Part shown: in pieces, positions 12,480 to 23,600 of the stretch
Numbering within the stretch: position 1 is the stretch's first letter
Layout of the letters: each line of letters starts with the position of its first letter
Origin: Romanomermis culicivorax
Lineage: Eukaryota; Nematoda; Enoplea; Mermithida; Mermithidae
NCBI GenBank assembly: GCA_963922205.1
Contig: CAWUHX010000429.1
Span: 62,001-126,000 of the forward strand
DNA: 64,000 nt
Direction: 5' to 3'
Notes under the pieces: generated by a model
Databases searched by the model: none
Seen by the model: only the letters and a program-made list of their open reading frames with translations
Told to the model about the DNA's origin: nothing
Program-made: the position numbers and the translations under genes

Positions 12480-13680
12480 AGTTGAACATCCTCGTTCAAG
12501 GGTTTCGAGGGCAAGAAGGGATGAGGGCCGTTTTGATAGCTGCTTCTCGAGGGTAGAAGGGGGTCATCTCCTTTACATGTACCATAAAAGAGATATTCTT
12601 GTGGGGGTGTTTGAGTGTAACATTGGGGTACATGAATTTTGTAACTGTATAGGGCCCGTTTTGGCAAGGTAGGAATTTGGGAGTCAGCCCTTCTGTACAC
12701 GAATGATTTTTGTAGAGAATGAGATCACCTTCCTTGTAATGGATGTTCTGAGCATGCTTGTTATACAGAAGGGTATAGTGGTCTTGAGCTTTTGCAAATT
12801 TTTCTGCACAGTTGAGAGTGCTGCTGTAAAGTGAGATTTCACGCGAAGGGCATAGTCATCTAGATCAACCATATAGGATGCAGGGAAGAAATGTAGTTAG
12901 CATCTGATGGGAGATTAGCCTGCCTACCATGGAGCAACTCAAATGGGGGATACGAAGTGCTATCATTCTTGTGGATGTTAATCGAAAAAATGACAAAGGG
13001 TAGATAAGTATCCCAATCAGTGTGATATGAATTGAAGTACATGCAGATACAGGTGGCTAGGGTCTGGTTGCAATGCTCCACTTCCCCATTTGCAATGGGA
13101 TGGTAAGGGGTGGTGTGAATTTTTTGTGTATTGCATAAACTAGTGATGTGTAAAGAAGATCAGACACGAAATTGGAGCCACAATCACAATGGATGATTTT
13201 TGAGGAGACATGATGGCAAACAATTTTGTTTACAAATAATTTGGCAATAGTGGCAGCAGTGATATCAGGGGTCAGAAATGCCTCCACATACTTGGTGAAA
13301 TAATCGATGAATACGACAATGAATCGGTTGCTGTCTTCAGTGAGGGGTAATGGCCCCATGCAATCAACACCGACTCTGTCAAATGGGCCTGTCGGCTGAA
13401 TTGGTACAAGATTTGCATGTATTTTGTGCTGGAGGGCTTTTTGTGTCTAGCATAGATGGCAGGTTTTGCAATAACATTTGATATCATGGTTCATTTGAGG
13501 CCAAAAATATTTTTGCAGGAGTAAGTGTAGGGTTTTCCAGGAAGCAAAATGACCTGTGAACTTGCTGTCATGATGTGATGTGATGAAATCCTGTATTTGT
13601 GATTTGAGGATGTATAGTTTTGCCTGTTTGTTGATTATACGAAAGAGGATGTTTTGATGTACCACAAATTTGATCATTGT
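12480..13680 (-). pseudogene. retroelement integrase (broken)
   Basis: This is the last part of pol and would insert the cDNA into the genome. Read on the minus strand, an HHCC zinc-binding region comes first (HH and CYCKTCHLC within 13447-13677). The catalytic core follows, with FIDYFTKY for the first Asp and IIHCDCGSNF for the second, and a third block with EHCNQTLA around 13080 carrying the Glu. A C-terminal tail runs to about 12480. Frame changes near 13060-13080 and 13450 break it. It lies directly upstream of the polypurine tract and 3' LTR, as in Ty3/gypsy-type elements. The family assignment is secure; activity is not possible in this copy. Confidence 0.85.
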
Positions 13681-13689
13681 AAGTTGGTT

Positions 13690-14180
13690 TTTTGGCGATT
13701 TTTGCTAAGATTTTTTTGGCAGTTGCATCAGTGCATTGGAGTTCAGCAAAATTTTTCTGTTGTTCTTCCTGTTCAGTTGCTTCAGCTTCGAGAACAGAAT
13801 TAATGGCTGATATCTCAGGATGAGTTTCTAGTTGCTCAATGTCAAAGGATTGCTTCGCTGTTTCTGAGAGAAAATGAGAAATGGCATCGGCATTGCGGTT
13901 AGCAATGCCTTTCTTAGGTCGGATGTCTAGCTGAATACCAGAGAGGGCTAATCCCCAATGGGCAATAGGAGGGGAGGGGTTTTCTTTCTGCAAGACTGCC
14001 TGAACTGCAATATGGTCAGTCTGGACAATAACATGCTGCTGGAAAAGATAGGGGCGGAAATACTTGATAAACTCAACTATGGCAAGGGTTTCCAACTCAG
14101 TTATTGGGTAGTTGCAATCTGCAGGTTTCAGTGTGCGGCTCCCAAAAGGGATGGGGCGATCATGACCTTTGCTGTCTAGT
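13690..14180 (-). pseudogene. retroelement RNase H domain (broken)
   Basis: Minus-strand residues include ETLAIVEFIKYFRPYL, then VIVQTDHIAVQAVL with the catalytic Asp, and ANRNADAISH near the end of the domain, typical of the RNase H module fused behind Ty3/gypsy reverse transcriptase. It would degrade the RNA strand of the hybrid. It continues in the same direction from the RT and leads into integrase. A linker with many Glu and Ala residues follows (about 13700-13850). Confidence 0.82.
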
Positions 14181-14184
14181 TGGC

Positions 14185-15185
14185 TTAGAATTCAGGCATC
14201 AGTTTGCAAAATGAACGGTTTTGTGGAAACAGGACGCTGGAGTATTGGGGCATGAAAAACCAACTCTTTGAGTTTAGTGAATGTGTTTTGCTGTTCAGGC
14301 CCCCATGAAAATTCCGAATTCTTTTTGAGTAACGCTGTGAGGGGGCTAGAAATTTGGGAGCAGTTCGGGATGAATCTGCAATAATAAGAGGGTAGACCAA
14401 GGAAGGACTTAACTTTTTTGGAGCTTTTGGGGGTAGGTATGTCATAAATGGACTGTACCTTATTGGGGTCTGGTGAAATGCCTTGCTGAGAAACAGACGT
14501 GGCCTAGGTATTGGACTTGGGGCTGGCAAAATTTGCATTTTTTTATGTTGAGTTTGAGGCCTGCTTGGGAGAAACGGGTGAGAATGTTGTCTAAACATTG
14601 GAGCATTTGGGCATGGGATTCGGCAAAGACTAAAACATCGTCCAGATAGACAAAGCATGTGTTCCATTGCAATCCGGAGAGGATAACATCTATTAACCTT
14701 TCGAATGTGGCTGGGGCATTGGTGAGGCCAAAGGGGAGGTAGTTAAACTGATATTGCCCGGCTGAGCAATTAAAGGCAGTTTTTTCTCTGTCTGCTTCCA
14801 CAATTGGAATGGAATAGTAGGCGTTTGATTGATCAAGAGGTGTAAAATATTTCATTCCACGCAGGGTATCTAGAATTTTGTCTATGCCGGGCAAGCGATA
14901 GGTATCTTTTTTTGTTACTTTATTGAGACCTCTAAAGTCAATGCATAGACGATGGCCACCATCTTTTTTGGGGACTAAAACCGTATGGTGCATCATGGAG
15001 AGTTGCTTTGGGTTATGACACCTGCTGCAGCGAGTTGCTCAACTTCTGCTTGTATGATTTGCCTTTCCTTTGAGGAAGTCAGAAAAAAGTGTCTATGTAT
15101 GGGTTGGGAGCCATTGGTGTCAATTGTATGTGAAACAAGAGTGGTTCTACCTACGTCCATTTTGGATTTAGCACATAACATAGGA
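14185..15185 (-). pseudogene. retroelement reverse transcriptase (broken)
   Basis: On the minus strand the order is as expected for a Ty3/gypsy-type RT: a leader ending in AAGVITQSNSP, then VLVPKKDGGHRLCIDFR, LDQSNAYYSI (first catalytic Asp), LPFGLTNAPATFERL and the FVYLDDVLVF active-site box with two Asp. A frame change at about 14993-14996 separates the N-terminal part from the fingers/palm, and another near 14470 breaks the thumb. All catalytic residues I looked for remain, so decay is recent or modest. It sits between protease and RNase H in one direction. Confidence 0.9.
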
Positions 15186-15559
15186 TACTTGGATAGGGCG
15201 GGTAGTGGTTGGGTTTTTTCTGCTTCTGTGAGGTCACTGGAGGTAAAGTTAACGTTTTCTTTTAACCATGTGAATGTATCAAAATGGTTTGGCTGGTTTT
15301 GCGTCGAAGGGGTTAGTTTGGTGGGAGAGTTTTATGTTCCAGGGTAAAGAGTTTGGACAGTGTCTTGTGTGTTTAAGACAGAGATGCGTATGGGACTGTT
15401 TTGGTTTTCAGAAATACAAGCTGCGAAATGAACTTTGGCATTCTGTTTGGGTTTCCGGGTAAATTCAAGCTGTTTAACTTGTAGGTATGATTTGGGCAAG
15501 GGGACAGAAAATTCGGTGACTGTATGGGGTGGTAATTCTAGTTTCTCATCCAATTAGGT

Positions 15560-16100
15560 TCCACCATGGGTCGAAAGGGGGCTATATTCTAGGCCATCAC
15601 AAGGTAGTATGACATTGCCAAATTTGACCTGGGACTTCTGATTGTTGATAGTGTATTCCTAAAATCGACTAAGAATATTTTTGCCCAGGAGGAGGTCTGC
15701 TGTGCAATCTTTTTGGATGTGGACCATCATTGTTTCCTGGATAGTTTGGGCTGTTACTGTAACAAAAGTGATTCCTACAAAGTGAATCGGAAGGTTATTT
15801 GCTGCCTTTGGCTTGGACTAGCCGGGGTTTCATGTCTAGCTGTAGGATTTGAGCAATTCTCGAATCAATGAGTGAGTATACGGCACCAGTGTCAATCATG
15901 CCTTTTGTAAATAGGTTGCCATTTAGAGTGATTGGAATGTGAGGGGTATGTTTCTCAGGCACATTCTGGGGTGACTTATTTGATCCAGATTGATGGATTT
16001 GATTGATGACTTCGATTGCAGGAGTTCTGGGGGTATCAATATCGATGCAGACGTTTTTCTGCTGTGTTTCGGCCCGATGACAATTAGCTAATTCCAAGAG
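15560..16100 (-). pseudogene. retroelement aspartic protease (broken)
   Basis: The minus-strand frame contains GMIDTGAVYSLID, the DTGA active site of a retropepsin, after ITLNGNLFTK. The protease would cleave the element's polyproteins. Frame continuity is lost toward 15700. It follows the membrane-glycoprotein-like gene by only about 15 bases and precedes RT. I saw no zinc-knuckle gag immediately before it, which is unusual. Confidence 0.8.
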
Positions 16101-16112
16101 AGTGTGGCCGAA

Positions 16113-17787
16113 TCATGGGAGAATGGTCTCATGTAAACGTCTGTTGTGTGATGGTATTTCATACGCATGTTCATTAGTAACATGATGCTTTCGGGAAGGG
16201 AAATATTTTTGAAGAATGAGAAAAGAGTAAAAGAACCCTGCAATGACTACAGTGATAACCGCTAGATTGATAATGATTTGCAGGGGTCCTTTGAGTGAAT
16301 TATTTAATCCGTCTGTGAGGCTTTGGGTAGTGCTAGTTGTTACATGTTCAATGCCTTGACCGGCGCTGGAGAGGGTATTGCCGATTGCTTGACCACAGCC
16401 TGATATCATATCATAAACTGTATCGGAGTTAAAATACATTTGGGCGGTGTAGTTGAAGAGTTTTGTAACAACGTTTTCCAAGTGTATGAGTTTTGTAAAT
16501 GTACTGCTTTAAAAAGAGTAGGTTGGTTGAAATGGTTGCGAGTTGATCATGAAAAAGTGCTGGTGTCTTGAAATGAAGGAGGTAGAAATTCTGGTTCCAT
16601 ACCATTTCTAAAGGTAGATCTGTGACATGGGGGGGATCCTGTTTGGCTGATCCATGTATTATTTTGTTTGTGAAGAGCTACATGCATGTGATGGCAGTCG
16701 ATGGTTTGTGAGAAAGGGGTCAAATGGTTGCCTCCTGGGTTTGAAAACATGAGGTCGGTTCCCACTAGAATAGGTAAAAGTTTGTAGCATGTGTCGTTGA
16801 TTTTATGGTTGTGAAAGACTTTGGATGCATTTACCTGCTTACAGGGCCAGACTGTGAGAGCATCTCCTGTGAATTCTGCTATTATGTCAGTTCGTTGTAG
16901 GAATGCTCACGCCCCAAGGGTTGCATCAAGGCGCAAAATTTGCTATACTAGGTCAAGGTGACACTGCGTTTGTCTGCATAATTCACTCCAAATGTTTTTG
17001 AAGTTTTGGATCTGGAATTCCTGGATTTTATCGGCTAGATAGTTTAGTTTTGTGTTAATGGGTTCAAAATCGTCAAAATCATAGAGTGTAGTATGGGTTT
17101 CCTCGGTTTTGGGGTTAAAAAGGCATTAAGATGTGGGGTGCTTCTGTTTAACTGCACAAGAATGCCCTGTTCGGTTAGGACACTGTCTTGGATTTCAAGG
17201 CAGTCAGGGTTCGAAAATAGTGTGTTTCTGACGGAGAATGCACCTTGGAGCTCTTCTATTATCATGTGGGTTTGCATCAGTTTTATAGGATGTGTATTTT
17301 TGTATTCAAAGGGGCATAGGTTTTCGAATGCTGTTTCATTCCAGATAATGGACCCCTCTGCGGTTACACAATGGCCTGATGTTGGTTAGCATGAGCCCAG
17401 GTCACCTAATGTACCTGTGATTGTTTTTCCATTCCAAAATGCTATTTGTCCTATTTCTATGATGATGTTAGTGACCGATGTACAGTGGTCTGTAGAACAC
17501 CATGTGTATTCTATGCCTAGGGAGTTTTTTGTTGACCAAAATCCTGGTTAGGTTGCATATAATTTTTGACCATGGTATTCCTTGTCTACAATGATTGCTT
17601 TACAAACATGCAGGGTTAGATTTTGCATTTCGATTTGGTCGAAAACAATACCTTTTGAGCCAAAAAATCCCATATTAGTACAAATTTTGCGTTTGCAAAC
17701 GCTGCATTTGTATGCATCTGTTATGTGAGGTTTAGTGAAGGGGATATAGATTTTTTGGAATGTGTGTACTGGTTTGTTTACTGTGGA
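16113..17787 (-). pseudogene. envelope-like membrane glycoprotein of the minus retroelement (broken, N-terminus missing)
   Basis: Several open stretches on the minus strand (17044-17277, 16547-16765, 16113-16481) join by homology order into one glycoprotein-like gene. Near the N-terminal side it has a Cys pair of the form KCxVCK followed by GFFGSKG. It holds scattered Cys and N-x-S/T sites. Near the C-terminus is a hydrophobic membrane span (IIINLAVITVVIAGFFYSF) followed by a short basic tail. These are features of a type I fusion protein, although I cannot assign its fusion class. It is truncated exactly where the plus-strand LTR begins (17788). Its place before the protease, rather than after integrase, is the odd feature. 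Confidence 0.7.
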
Positions 17788-18700
17788 TGTAATGTACCTG
17801 CTAATGCAGTACTGTAAATATATAGCAGACAGTATGTGATATTCATTAATTAAATATTATTTCATTTCGTAATTTATCATCTCGAGGGTGTCTGGGATTC
17901 ACACCCAAACATTCCTGTGAAATTATGTGAAGTACTTTATTTTGATCCTTCCACACCCTGGTAGTCGCTATTGACCCAATTAAGGCGCCCCCAATTAAAT
18001 TGCACAAGGGCAGCTGGTACCCTAGAACCTACACTGAAATACAAATTCCACAGCTGCCGTAATTCCTCACAAAAATCGTAACAACACCTGCACACAGTAA
18101 AAAGTAAAAGCCCTGCCAGACAGTAGTCTCAAGTGCCAGGGTAGCCATGGTCTCACAAAACATGTGTACACAGAAGAAATAGATACAGAAGCATGCACAA
18201 GAAGCACAGAGGTGTGGCTAAGCCCACCGTAGGAAGCAAGCATAGGGAAGACACGAAAAACATACAGTACCAGGAAAGCATTGGGAGGCATGACCAAATT
18301 AGCGAGAATAAATGAAGCAAGAAGCGGCATTTGGTGGAAGAAGATGGACAGAAGCAAGACCTCACGTGAGACCCAGTGAGTGGCCAGAGAAGCCATATTT
18401 AAAGAGAAGCAAAGCATGATTTTGTTAGTTCGTGTCACAGTTTAGATTTTTTTCAAATCTGTTTTTATTTGCAAGCACTGCGTCTTTCATTTGCAAGTGA
18501 TCTGTTTTATACGAAAGCAGTTAAACCGAGTCCGTTTTTGTTTGCAAGCTGAATGGGTGTTGTCCTATTGTTGTCAACAACGGAAGCAGCCATTGATTGT
18601 CTTTTCGTATAGCTGTTGTTATTGTACACCGCGCCCTTGCCTACTGTAACCACCGTCTATTTTAGGATAAAGTAAAGTACTTCTAAAACTGGTCATTACA
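17788..18700 (+). repeat. 5' LTR of the plus-strand gag-env-pol retroelement
   Basis: It begins TGTAATGTACCTGCTAATGC and ends CTGGTCATTACA (913 bp). The sequence after it is a primer-site candidate and then gag, so it acts as a 5' LTR. On its left it abuts, without any linker, the env-like gene of the minus copy. An antisense open frame of 123 codons (18067-18438) corresponds to those in the other LTRs. Confidence 0.88.
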
Positions 18701-18702
18701 TA

Positions 18703-18720
18703 TTTTGGTGACCGTAGCAT
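18703..18720 (+). other. candidate primer-binding site
   Basis: The sequence TTTGGTGACCGTAGCATAC lies three bases past the LTR end, where a tRNA-complementary site beginning TGG is expected. I cannot say which tRNA it matches. Confidence 0.5.
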
Positions 18721-18779
18721 ACATTTAACCACTGGAACTCCCTGCCCCAATTAGGTGTATCCTTTATCCGGGCATCCCT

Positions 18780-20435
18780 AAGCATTAGATAATACAGTAG
18801 TAATCATTTCCTACAGTAGGACAGACATTCGTAGAAAGCAAACTGGAAATCCCCTCCAAGGAAACATTAATTTATACATTTTTACAAATACAGCATGAAG
18901 CAAAAATTGAAGCATTTAAGCAGAAATCCCAGTGTAAACAACGGATGACCCACCAAACGCAAGATCACTCAGGAGAAATCATCAGAGAACAGATGAAGAT
19001 TTATTTTCTGAACATTTTCGTACTCTGCCCACACAATTAAACCAGAATATAGTAAACCCTACCCTAATTGACGATCTAAGAACAGCAAACATTCATAATA
19101 GCATGGCAAATAATTTTTACGGGAAACCTACAGTATTCATGGGTGGTGTGACCCAACATTTTGGTGAATGGAATAAATGTTTAGAATACTTCATGGCACT
19201 CTAAGGCATGAAAGATACAGACTTACAGTTAAAGTTGGCATGCTTAGATATTCATTTCGGAGGAGCCCCATTAGCAAAATTTAAAAGTTTAGCCAATTCC
19301 GAAAACTCTCCCAAGACATATGAGCAGTATAAAATTGCATTGCAGGCTTTTTTCCCAAACAATCGAGATAATGAGCTACATCAACAATTTTTGCGAGAGA
19401 GGAACTAAAAACGATCATAAACAGTAACTGAATGAACTGCTCAAGTAGCTTGCTCCATTCGCCAAAATGTTGGGTTACTCCACCCAAAAATACAGTAGGT
19501 TTTGCATAAAAATTGTTTGCAATACTGTTACATATATTGGCCATTCTTAAATTGTCGATCAGGGTGGAATTCACAGTGTTTTTGCTTAATCGTGTGTGAA
19601 GATTTCAAAAATGTTCTGCAAAAAGTTCATTGATTTGCTCTCTTACAATTTCTCGTAAGTGGTCTTTTGTATGGTGGGTCATTTTCAGTTTGTGTTTTTA
19701 CGAATGTCTGTCCTACTGTAGGAAATGACTACTACCGTGTGCGACTACTGCTTAGGTAGACCTGATAACTGCCTTTCAAAACCTTACTCCAATTTTCAAT
19801 TTTTTTTATGTAAGCAGAGAGGTCATACAAGCAGGTATTGCCCCAACCAACAAAGTTATAACATCAAAAATTGCATGAGTATAGGCAACCCCAACCCCTA
19901 ATGGACATTGATGACCCCCCATTTTACTCAACATTACCCACCACAACTAACGGCCCTCAGCATACTTTAGGGACTATAATGCCGACCACCAATTGCTGTA
20001 GTCAGAAGGAATATGTCCTCGACTTGGACATTCCAGATTGGTGCGCAATGTCACTGCCCCGGATGCCCGAGGCCAAAAAAACTCCAAAATTGCGGCCCAC
20101 CATCCCCGCAAATTATAAAATTCCCTGAAAACTGACTGTGACTTCACCCACGCCTACGGCCCCAGTGACACCTACCAAAACCAGCCGAAACCTCTTGTCC
20201 CTCTTACACAGCCTCACTCCCGAACCCTACAGATTTCGCCTCAGACAGACATTACTGCCGACCCCCACGAGTAAGCAAACCCAAACCCCATCCCATAACT
20301 CAACTTCTAAAGTTTTACAGATGGTTCAGATTGTAAACCAGCCAACCCCTCAGCACAAAACCGCAAAATGCCAACAATGGGCACACCAAACCGGCCAGAG
20401 CAAAAAAAATACAATGCCTCGCTGCCTCCAATAAA
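18780..20435 (+). pseudogene. retroelement gag (broken)
   Basis: Downstream of the 5' LTR, the first open part contains GGVTQHFGEWNK, then after an in-frame stop (19201-19203) AFFPNNRDNELHQQF, a capsid-like helical segment. At about 19810-19850 is LCKQRGHTSRYCPNQQ, a zinc-knuckle remnant with the spacing C-x4-H-x4-C, whose first Cys is replaced by Phe. A Pro/Thr-rich tail follows (19871-20430). An inverted copy of the gag start (19430-19750, minus) is embedded in it. The gene would make the particle core; this copy cannot. Confidence 0.75.
19430..19750 (-). repeat. inverted fragment of gag start
   Basis: The reverse complement of this stretch matches 18795-19190: both encode the same segment, including NNFYxKPTVFxGGVTQHFGEW, and the shared TTTCCTACAGTAGGACAGAC. 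The two copies face each other within about 250 bases, so the DNA could fold back. Identity is lost past the TTCAT near 19440. Confidence 0.8.
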
Positions 20436-20439
20436 AAAT

Positions 20440-20867
20440 TCCGTTGGTCTTTGTTTTGTCTCTTTTTTTGTATAATAATCCCCACATGGTATAGCGCCCA
20501 ATTTCAGCTCTGTGGAACTTCATTGAGCGGTCACTCAGTCAGCATACCAAAAATTGTATCATGCATGCCCCTTCCACAGCAGACAAACCAGTACAGACAC
20601 TCAGAAAAATCTATATCCCCTCCACCAAACCTCACATAACAGATGCATACAAATGCAGTGTTTGCAAGCAGAAAATTTGTACTAATACTGGATTTTTTGG
20701 CTCAAAAGGTATTGTTTTGGACCAAACCAAAATGCCCCCTATGTTTGTAAGGCAATCGTTATAGACAAGGAACACAATGGTCAGAAACTATACGAAACAA
20801 AACCAGGATTTTGGTCAACAAACAACTCCCTAAGGGTAGAATACATGTGGTGTTGCACAGACCACCT
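20440..20867 (+). pseudogene. envelope-like glycoprotein start, plus copy (truncated)
   Basis: The sequence matches the N-terminal part of the minus-strand env at 17480-17787 almost base for base. It retains the KCxVCK pair, GFFGSKG, and a stretch ending at a Cys-Thr-Asp-His block. Upstream, unlike the minus copy, it keeps a hydrophobic leader (LFCLFFCIIIPTWYSA) that looks like a signal peptide. A frame change lies near 20560. It follows gag directly, so in this copy too env comes right after gag. It ends at 20867, where DIRS-type sequence starts. Confidence 0.7.
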
Positions 20868-21612
20868 GATAAAACGGCTTGAAAGTTAAGGACTGGGAAG
20901 TCCAGTTAGCATGACTGAGCATAAAAGCAAGTGGGCAGTCCGAAACAAAAGCTTTGGAAGCCAAAGCAGAGCGTGTTGAATGTGGTTAAAAAACTGTGGT
21001 GTCAATGCCTGAAAGGGACAAAACCATCTTAATCCAACGGGAAATTGTTGCAGTGGAAACCGGCTTCTGAGGTTTCAAAAAAGGATATAAAACATCGACT
21101 TTCAGAGCCACTGATTGCTTTGGTCGCATCCAGATAGAGCTGAAAATAAATGTAGGGGCATAAATGGGATTCGAAAATTTGAAAATTTTGAAAGAAACAG
21201 GAGGACCACCACGTCTGGTTTTAGTAATTGCTGGAATAGTAATAAGAATAAAGTCCTCGAAAAATTTTATGTAACGAATGCCCAACTTTTGAATTTCAGG
21301 TGCCCTTTTTGGGGAGCTTAATGATAACAATGTGATAGATTTTAAAGTAAGCAACTTCAAGTCTTGAGGGGAAATGGGAGTTACATTAGGCCAGAGATCT
21401 TTCAAAAAATGAAGAACAAGAGCAATATCTCATGTTGAGGCATAACTGGGTTTAGGTGGATTAAGGTTAAAAATCCCTTTCAAGAAACGCGTGATTTGTG
21501 TATTATTTGTTAGGTCGCAGCCAATTTCACCTAAAAAGGTAACAATAGCTGATTTAGCTGCAGCAATGGTGCTGTATTTTAGATTACTTTTATGCAAATG
21601 CAACAAATAGTG
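20868..21612 (-). pseudogene. DIRS/PAT-type tyrosine recombinase (broken)
   Basis: The minus-strand frame contains SSPKRAPEI (first catalytic Arg region), a central TKTRRGGPP Lys/Arg box, TATISRWIK, and then, past one in-frame stop at 20986-20988, PHSTRSALASKAF with HxxR, HANWTSQS and FKPFYQ with the expected nucleophilic Tyr. A second stop lies at about 21430. Tyrosine recombinases replace the DDE integrase in DIRS retroelements and integrate circular DNA without target duplication. Sequence of the element ends within a few bases of the catalytic Tyr, where env sequence begins. Confidence 0.85.
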
Positions 21613-22500
21613 AACTAATTCGCATGCAGCAGGTAGAAAGGGATCGATTTGTCATTGAGAACACCAGCGATGCCACTTTTTAGTGGCCGAATTTTAGTGT
21701 TTCTGTGTTCAGCTAGACCATGATTGAAGCACGATGTCGGCAGCCTCCTTTGAAACACTGCTGGTCTGCCAGAAACTCCTAATATTTCCCAAGCTGAAAG
21801 GCGAAGTGTTTTGTTTAGCACGGTGGAATGAGGAAGCCCTGATGGGTCTGATAGAAGATCCAGCGTTTGGGGAAGCAATAATGGAAAATCGGCGGCTAGA
21901 GCCAGCAGTTGGGGCCACCATGGTTGAGTCGGCCAAACTGGAACAATTAGCACAGCTGTAGCAGAGTCTAATCTTAATTTCTGAATAGTCCTGCCAATTA
22001 AAGCAAAAGGAGGAAGAACAAAAGCGAAAAATTCATGCCAGCAAAGAGTAAAAGCATCAGTAGCAGTAGCATCAGGGTGTGGCTTCCATGAAACAAAATG
22101 TTCTAAATGGGTATTATGCCTTGAAGCAAAAAGGTCAACGGAAAAAGGACACCATTTTTTAATTAAAAAATCAAAAAGTGCTGCATTCAAATGCCAGTCA
22201 TTGCTGTCAGCGAAATTTCGGGATAACCAATCAGCTTAAAGGTTAAATTTTCCAGGAATACGTGTTGCTTTAATGTTCAGGTGGCGATCGAGGCACCAAG
22301 ACCAAATTCTAACGGACAAATGGCAAAGAAAGCTATTTTTGTGCCACCTAGCTTGTTGATGTAAGCAATAGCTGTAGAATTATCAAGCATTAAAGAAACT
22401 GATGTGTGGGAAAGATTGGAAGAAACAATTTTTAGGCCATAAAAGGCTGCTAATAGTTTTTTACAGTTTATATGCAAATTTAATTCATCGTTTTTCCAGA
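21613..22500 (-). pseudogene. DIRS-type RNase H region (broken)
   Basis: Minus-strand frames include NCKKLLAAFYGLK and LMLDNSTAIAYINKLGG (RNase H-like acidic site), then VDLFASRHNTHLEHFVSW, PPFALIGRTIQKL and VPVWPTQPWWPQLL, then LRLSAWEI. These blocks are diagnostic of DIRS/PAT/Ngaro retroelements. Frame changes lie near 22190-22280. I see no methyltransferase domain between it and the recombinase, which fits PAT-like better than DIRS1-like elements. Confidence 0.85.
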
Positions 22501-23600
22501 GACCACCGGCTTTGTGGGAATCACAAAAAACACCCTAGCCATAATCAGAAGCATCTGAAAAGATGGTTTGAGAAACAGGGTGTGGAAAAATGTTTCTACT
22601 ATTCCAGGAATTTAACTGTTTAGACCAAAGTTCAAGTTCTTTTCTGACCCCATATGAAAGAAAGATGTGGTGAATATAATTATTGTATTTTTTTAAACCA
22701 GAAATTAAGCAAGCCTGCAACTCTCTGGTGAATAGACTAGCATGCAACAAAGCTTGACTAAGTGAAACAAATTTTCCCAATAAACAAGCTACATCATGAA
22801 GTTTTACAGTATGCTTGTGTAGAAGAGAAATACATCGCCTTAAAATGTCATCAACTTTATCGTGCGGAATTTTTAGTGTTGAAGTTTTGGAAGAAATAAT
22901 CAAACCGAGAAAAGTGATTGACATCTTTGGCGCCAATTTCGATTTTTCATTGTTAACTATAAAGCCGAGCTGGGCCAAAAGAAACATCACAAAATGGGCA
23001 TCAGCTTTCAGCTTCTCGTAGGATGCATTTAAAATTAGCATATCGTCCAAATAAATTCATATGGGAATGCCAAGTTGATGACAAGCAGAAACTACAGGCT
23101 TCAATAATTTCGTAAAAACCCATCGAGCTGAAGAAAGTCCAAAGGGTATGCATGTAAACTGATACAAATAATTGTCCCATTCAAAACAGAGAAACTTTCG
23201 GTCATTTATATGAATAGGAACAGCAAAGTAAGCATCCTTCAAGTCAATTTTAACCATAAAATCGTTCAAATGCAATTAATCTTTTAGCATAAAGATACCT
23301 TCCATTTTAAAATGCTCATATTTTACATAAGCATTGAGGTGTCGCAAATTAATTACTGGGCGCATTTCACCATTCTTTTTGGGAACCAAAAATAAACGAG
23401 ATACATAAAGATCAGAAGGGTTGACAAAAGAAGGTACGGGTTCAATGGCACCCTTAGACAAAAGGGAAAGGAACTCTTTAGATGCTGCAGACTGATCCTT
23501 AGGTGAAAATTTGATTGGCGAAGGCCTAACTTCCTGTTTAGGTGGAATGCTTTCTCATTCAATCTGTAGGCCAGACATTGTGTTTAATAGCCGTCTATCA
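22501..23600 (-). pseudogene. DIRS/PAT-type reverse transcriptase (broken)
   Basis: Minus-strand order: FLVPKKNGEMRPVINLRHLN, then MVKIDLKDAYFAVPI (first catalytic Asp), CIPFGLSSARWVFTKLL, and the YLDDMLIL active site at about 23036-23060. It continues with FLGLIISSKTSTLKIP and SLSQALLHASLFTREL, the DIRS-type connection domain. At least two frame changes or stops occur (near 23276 and 23055). The RT is in the expected place between gag and RNase H. Confidence 0.9.
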
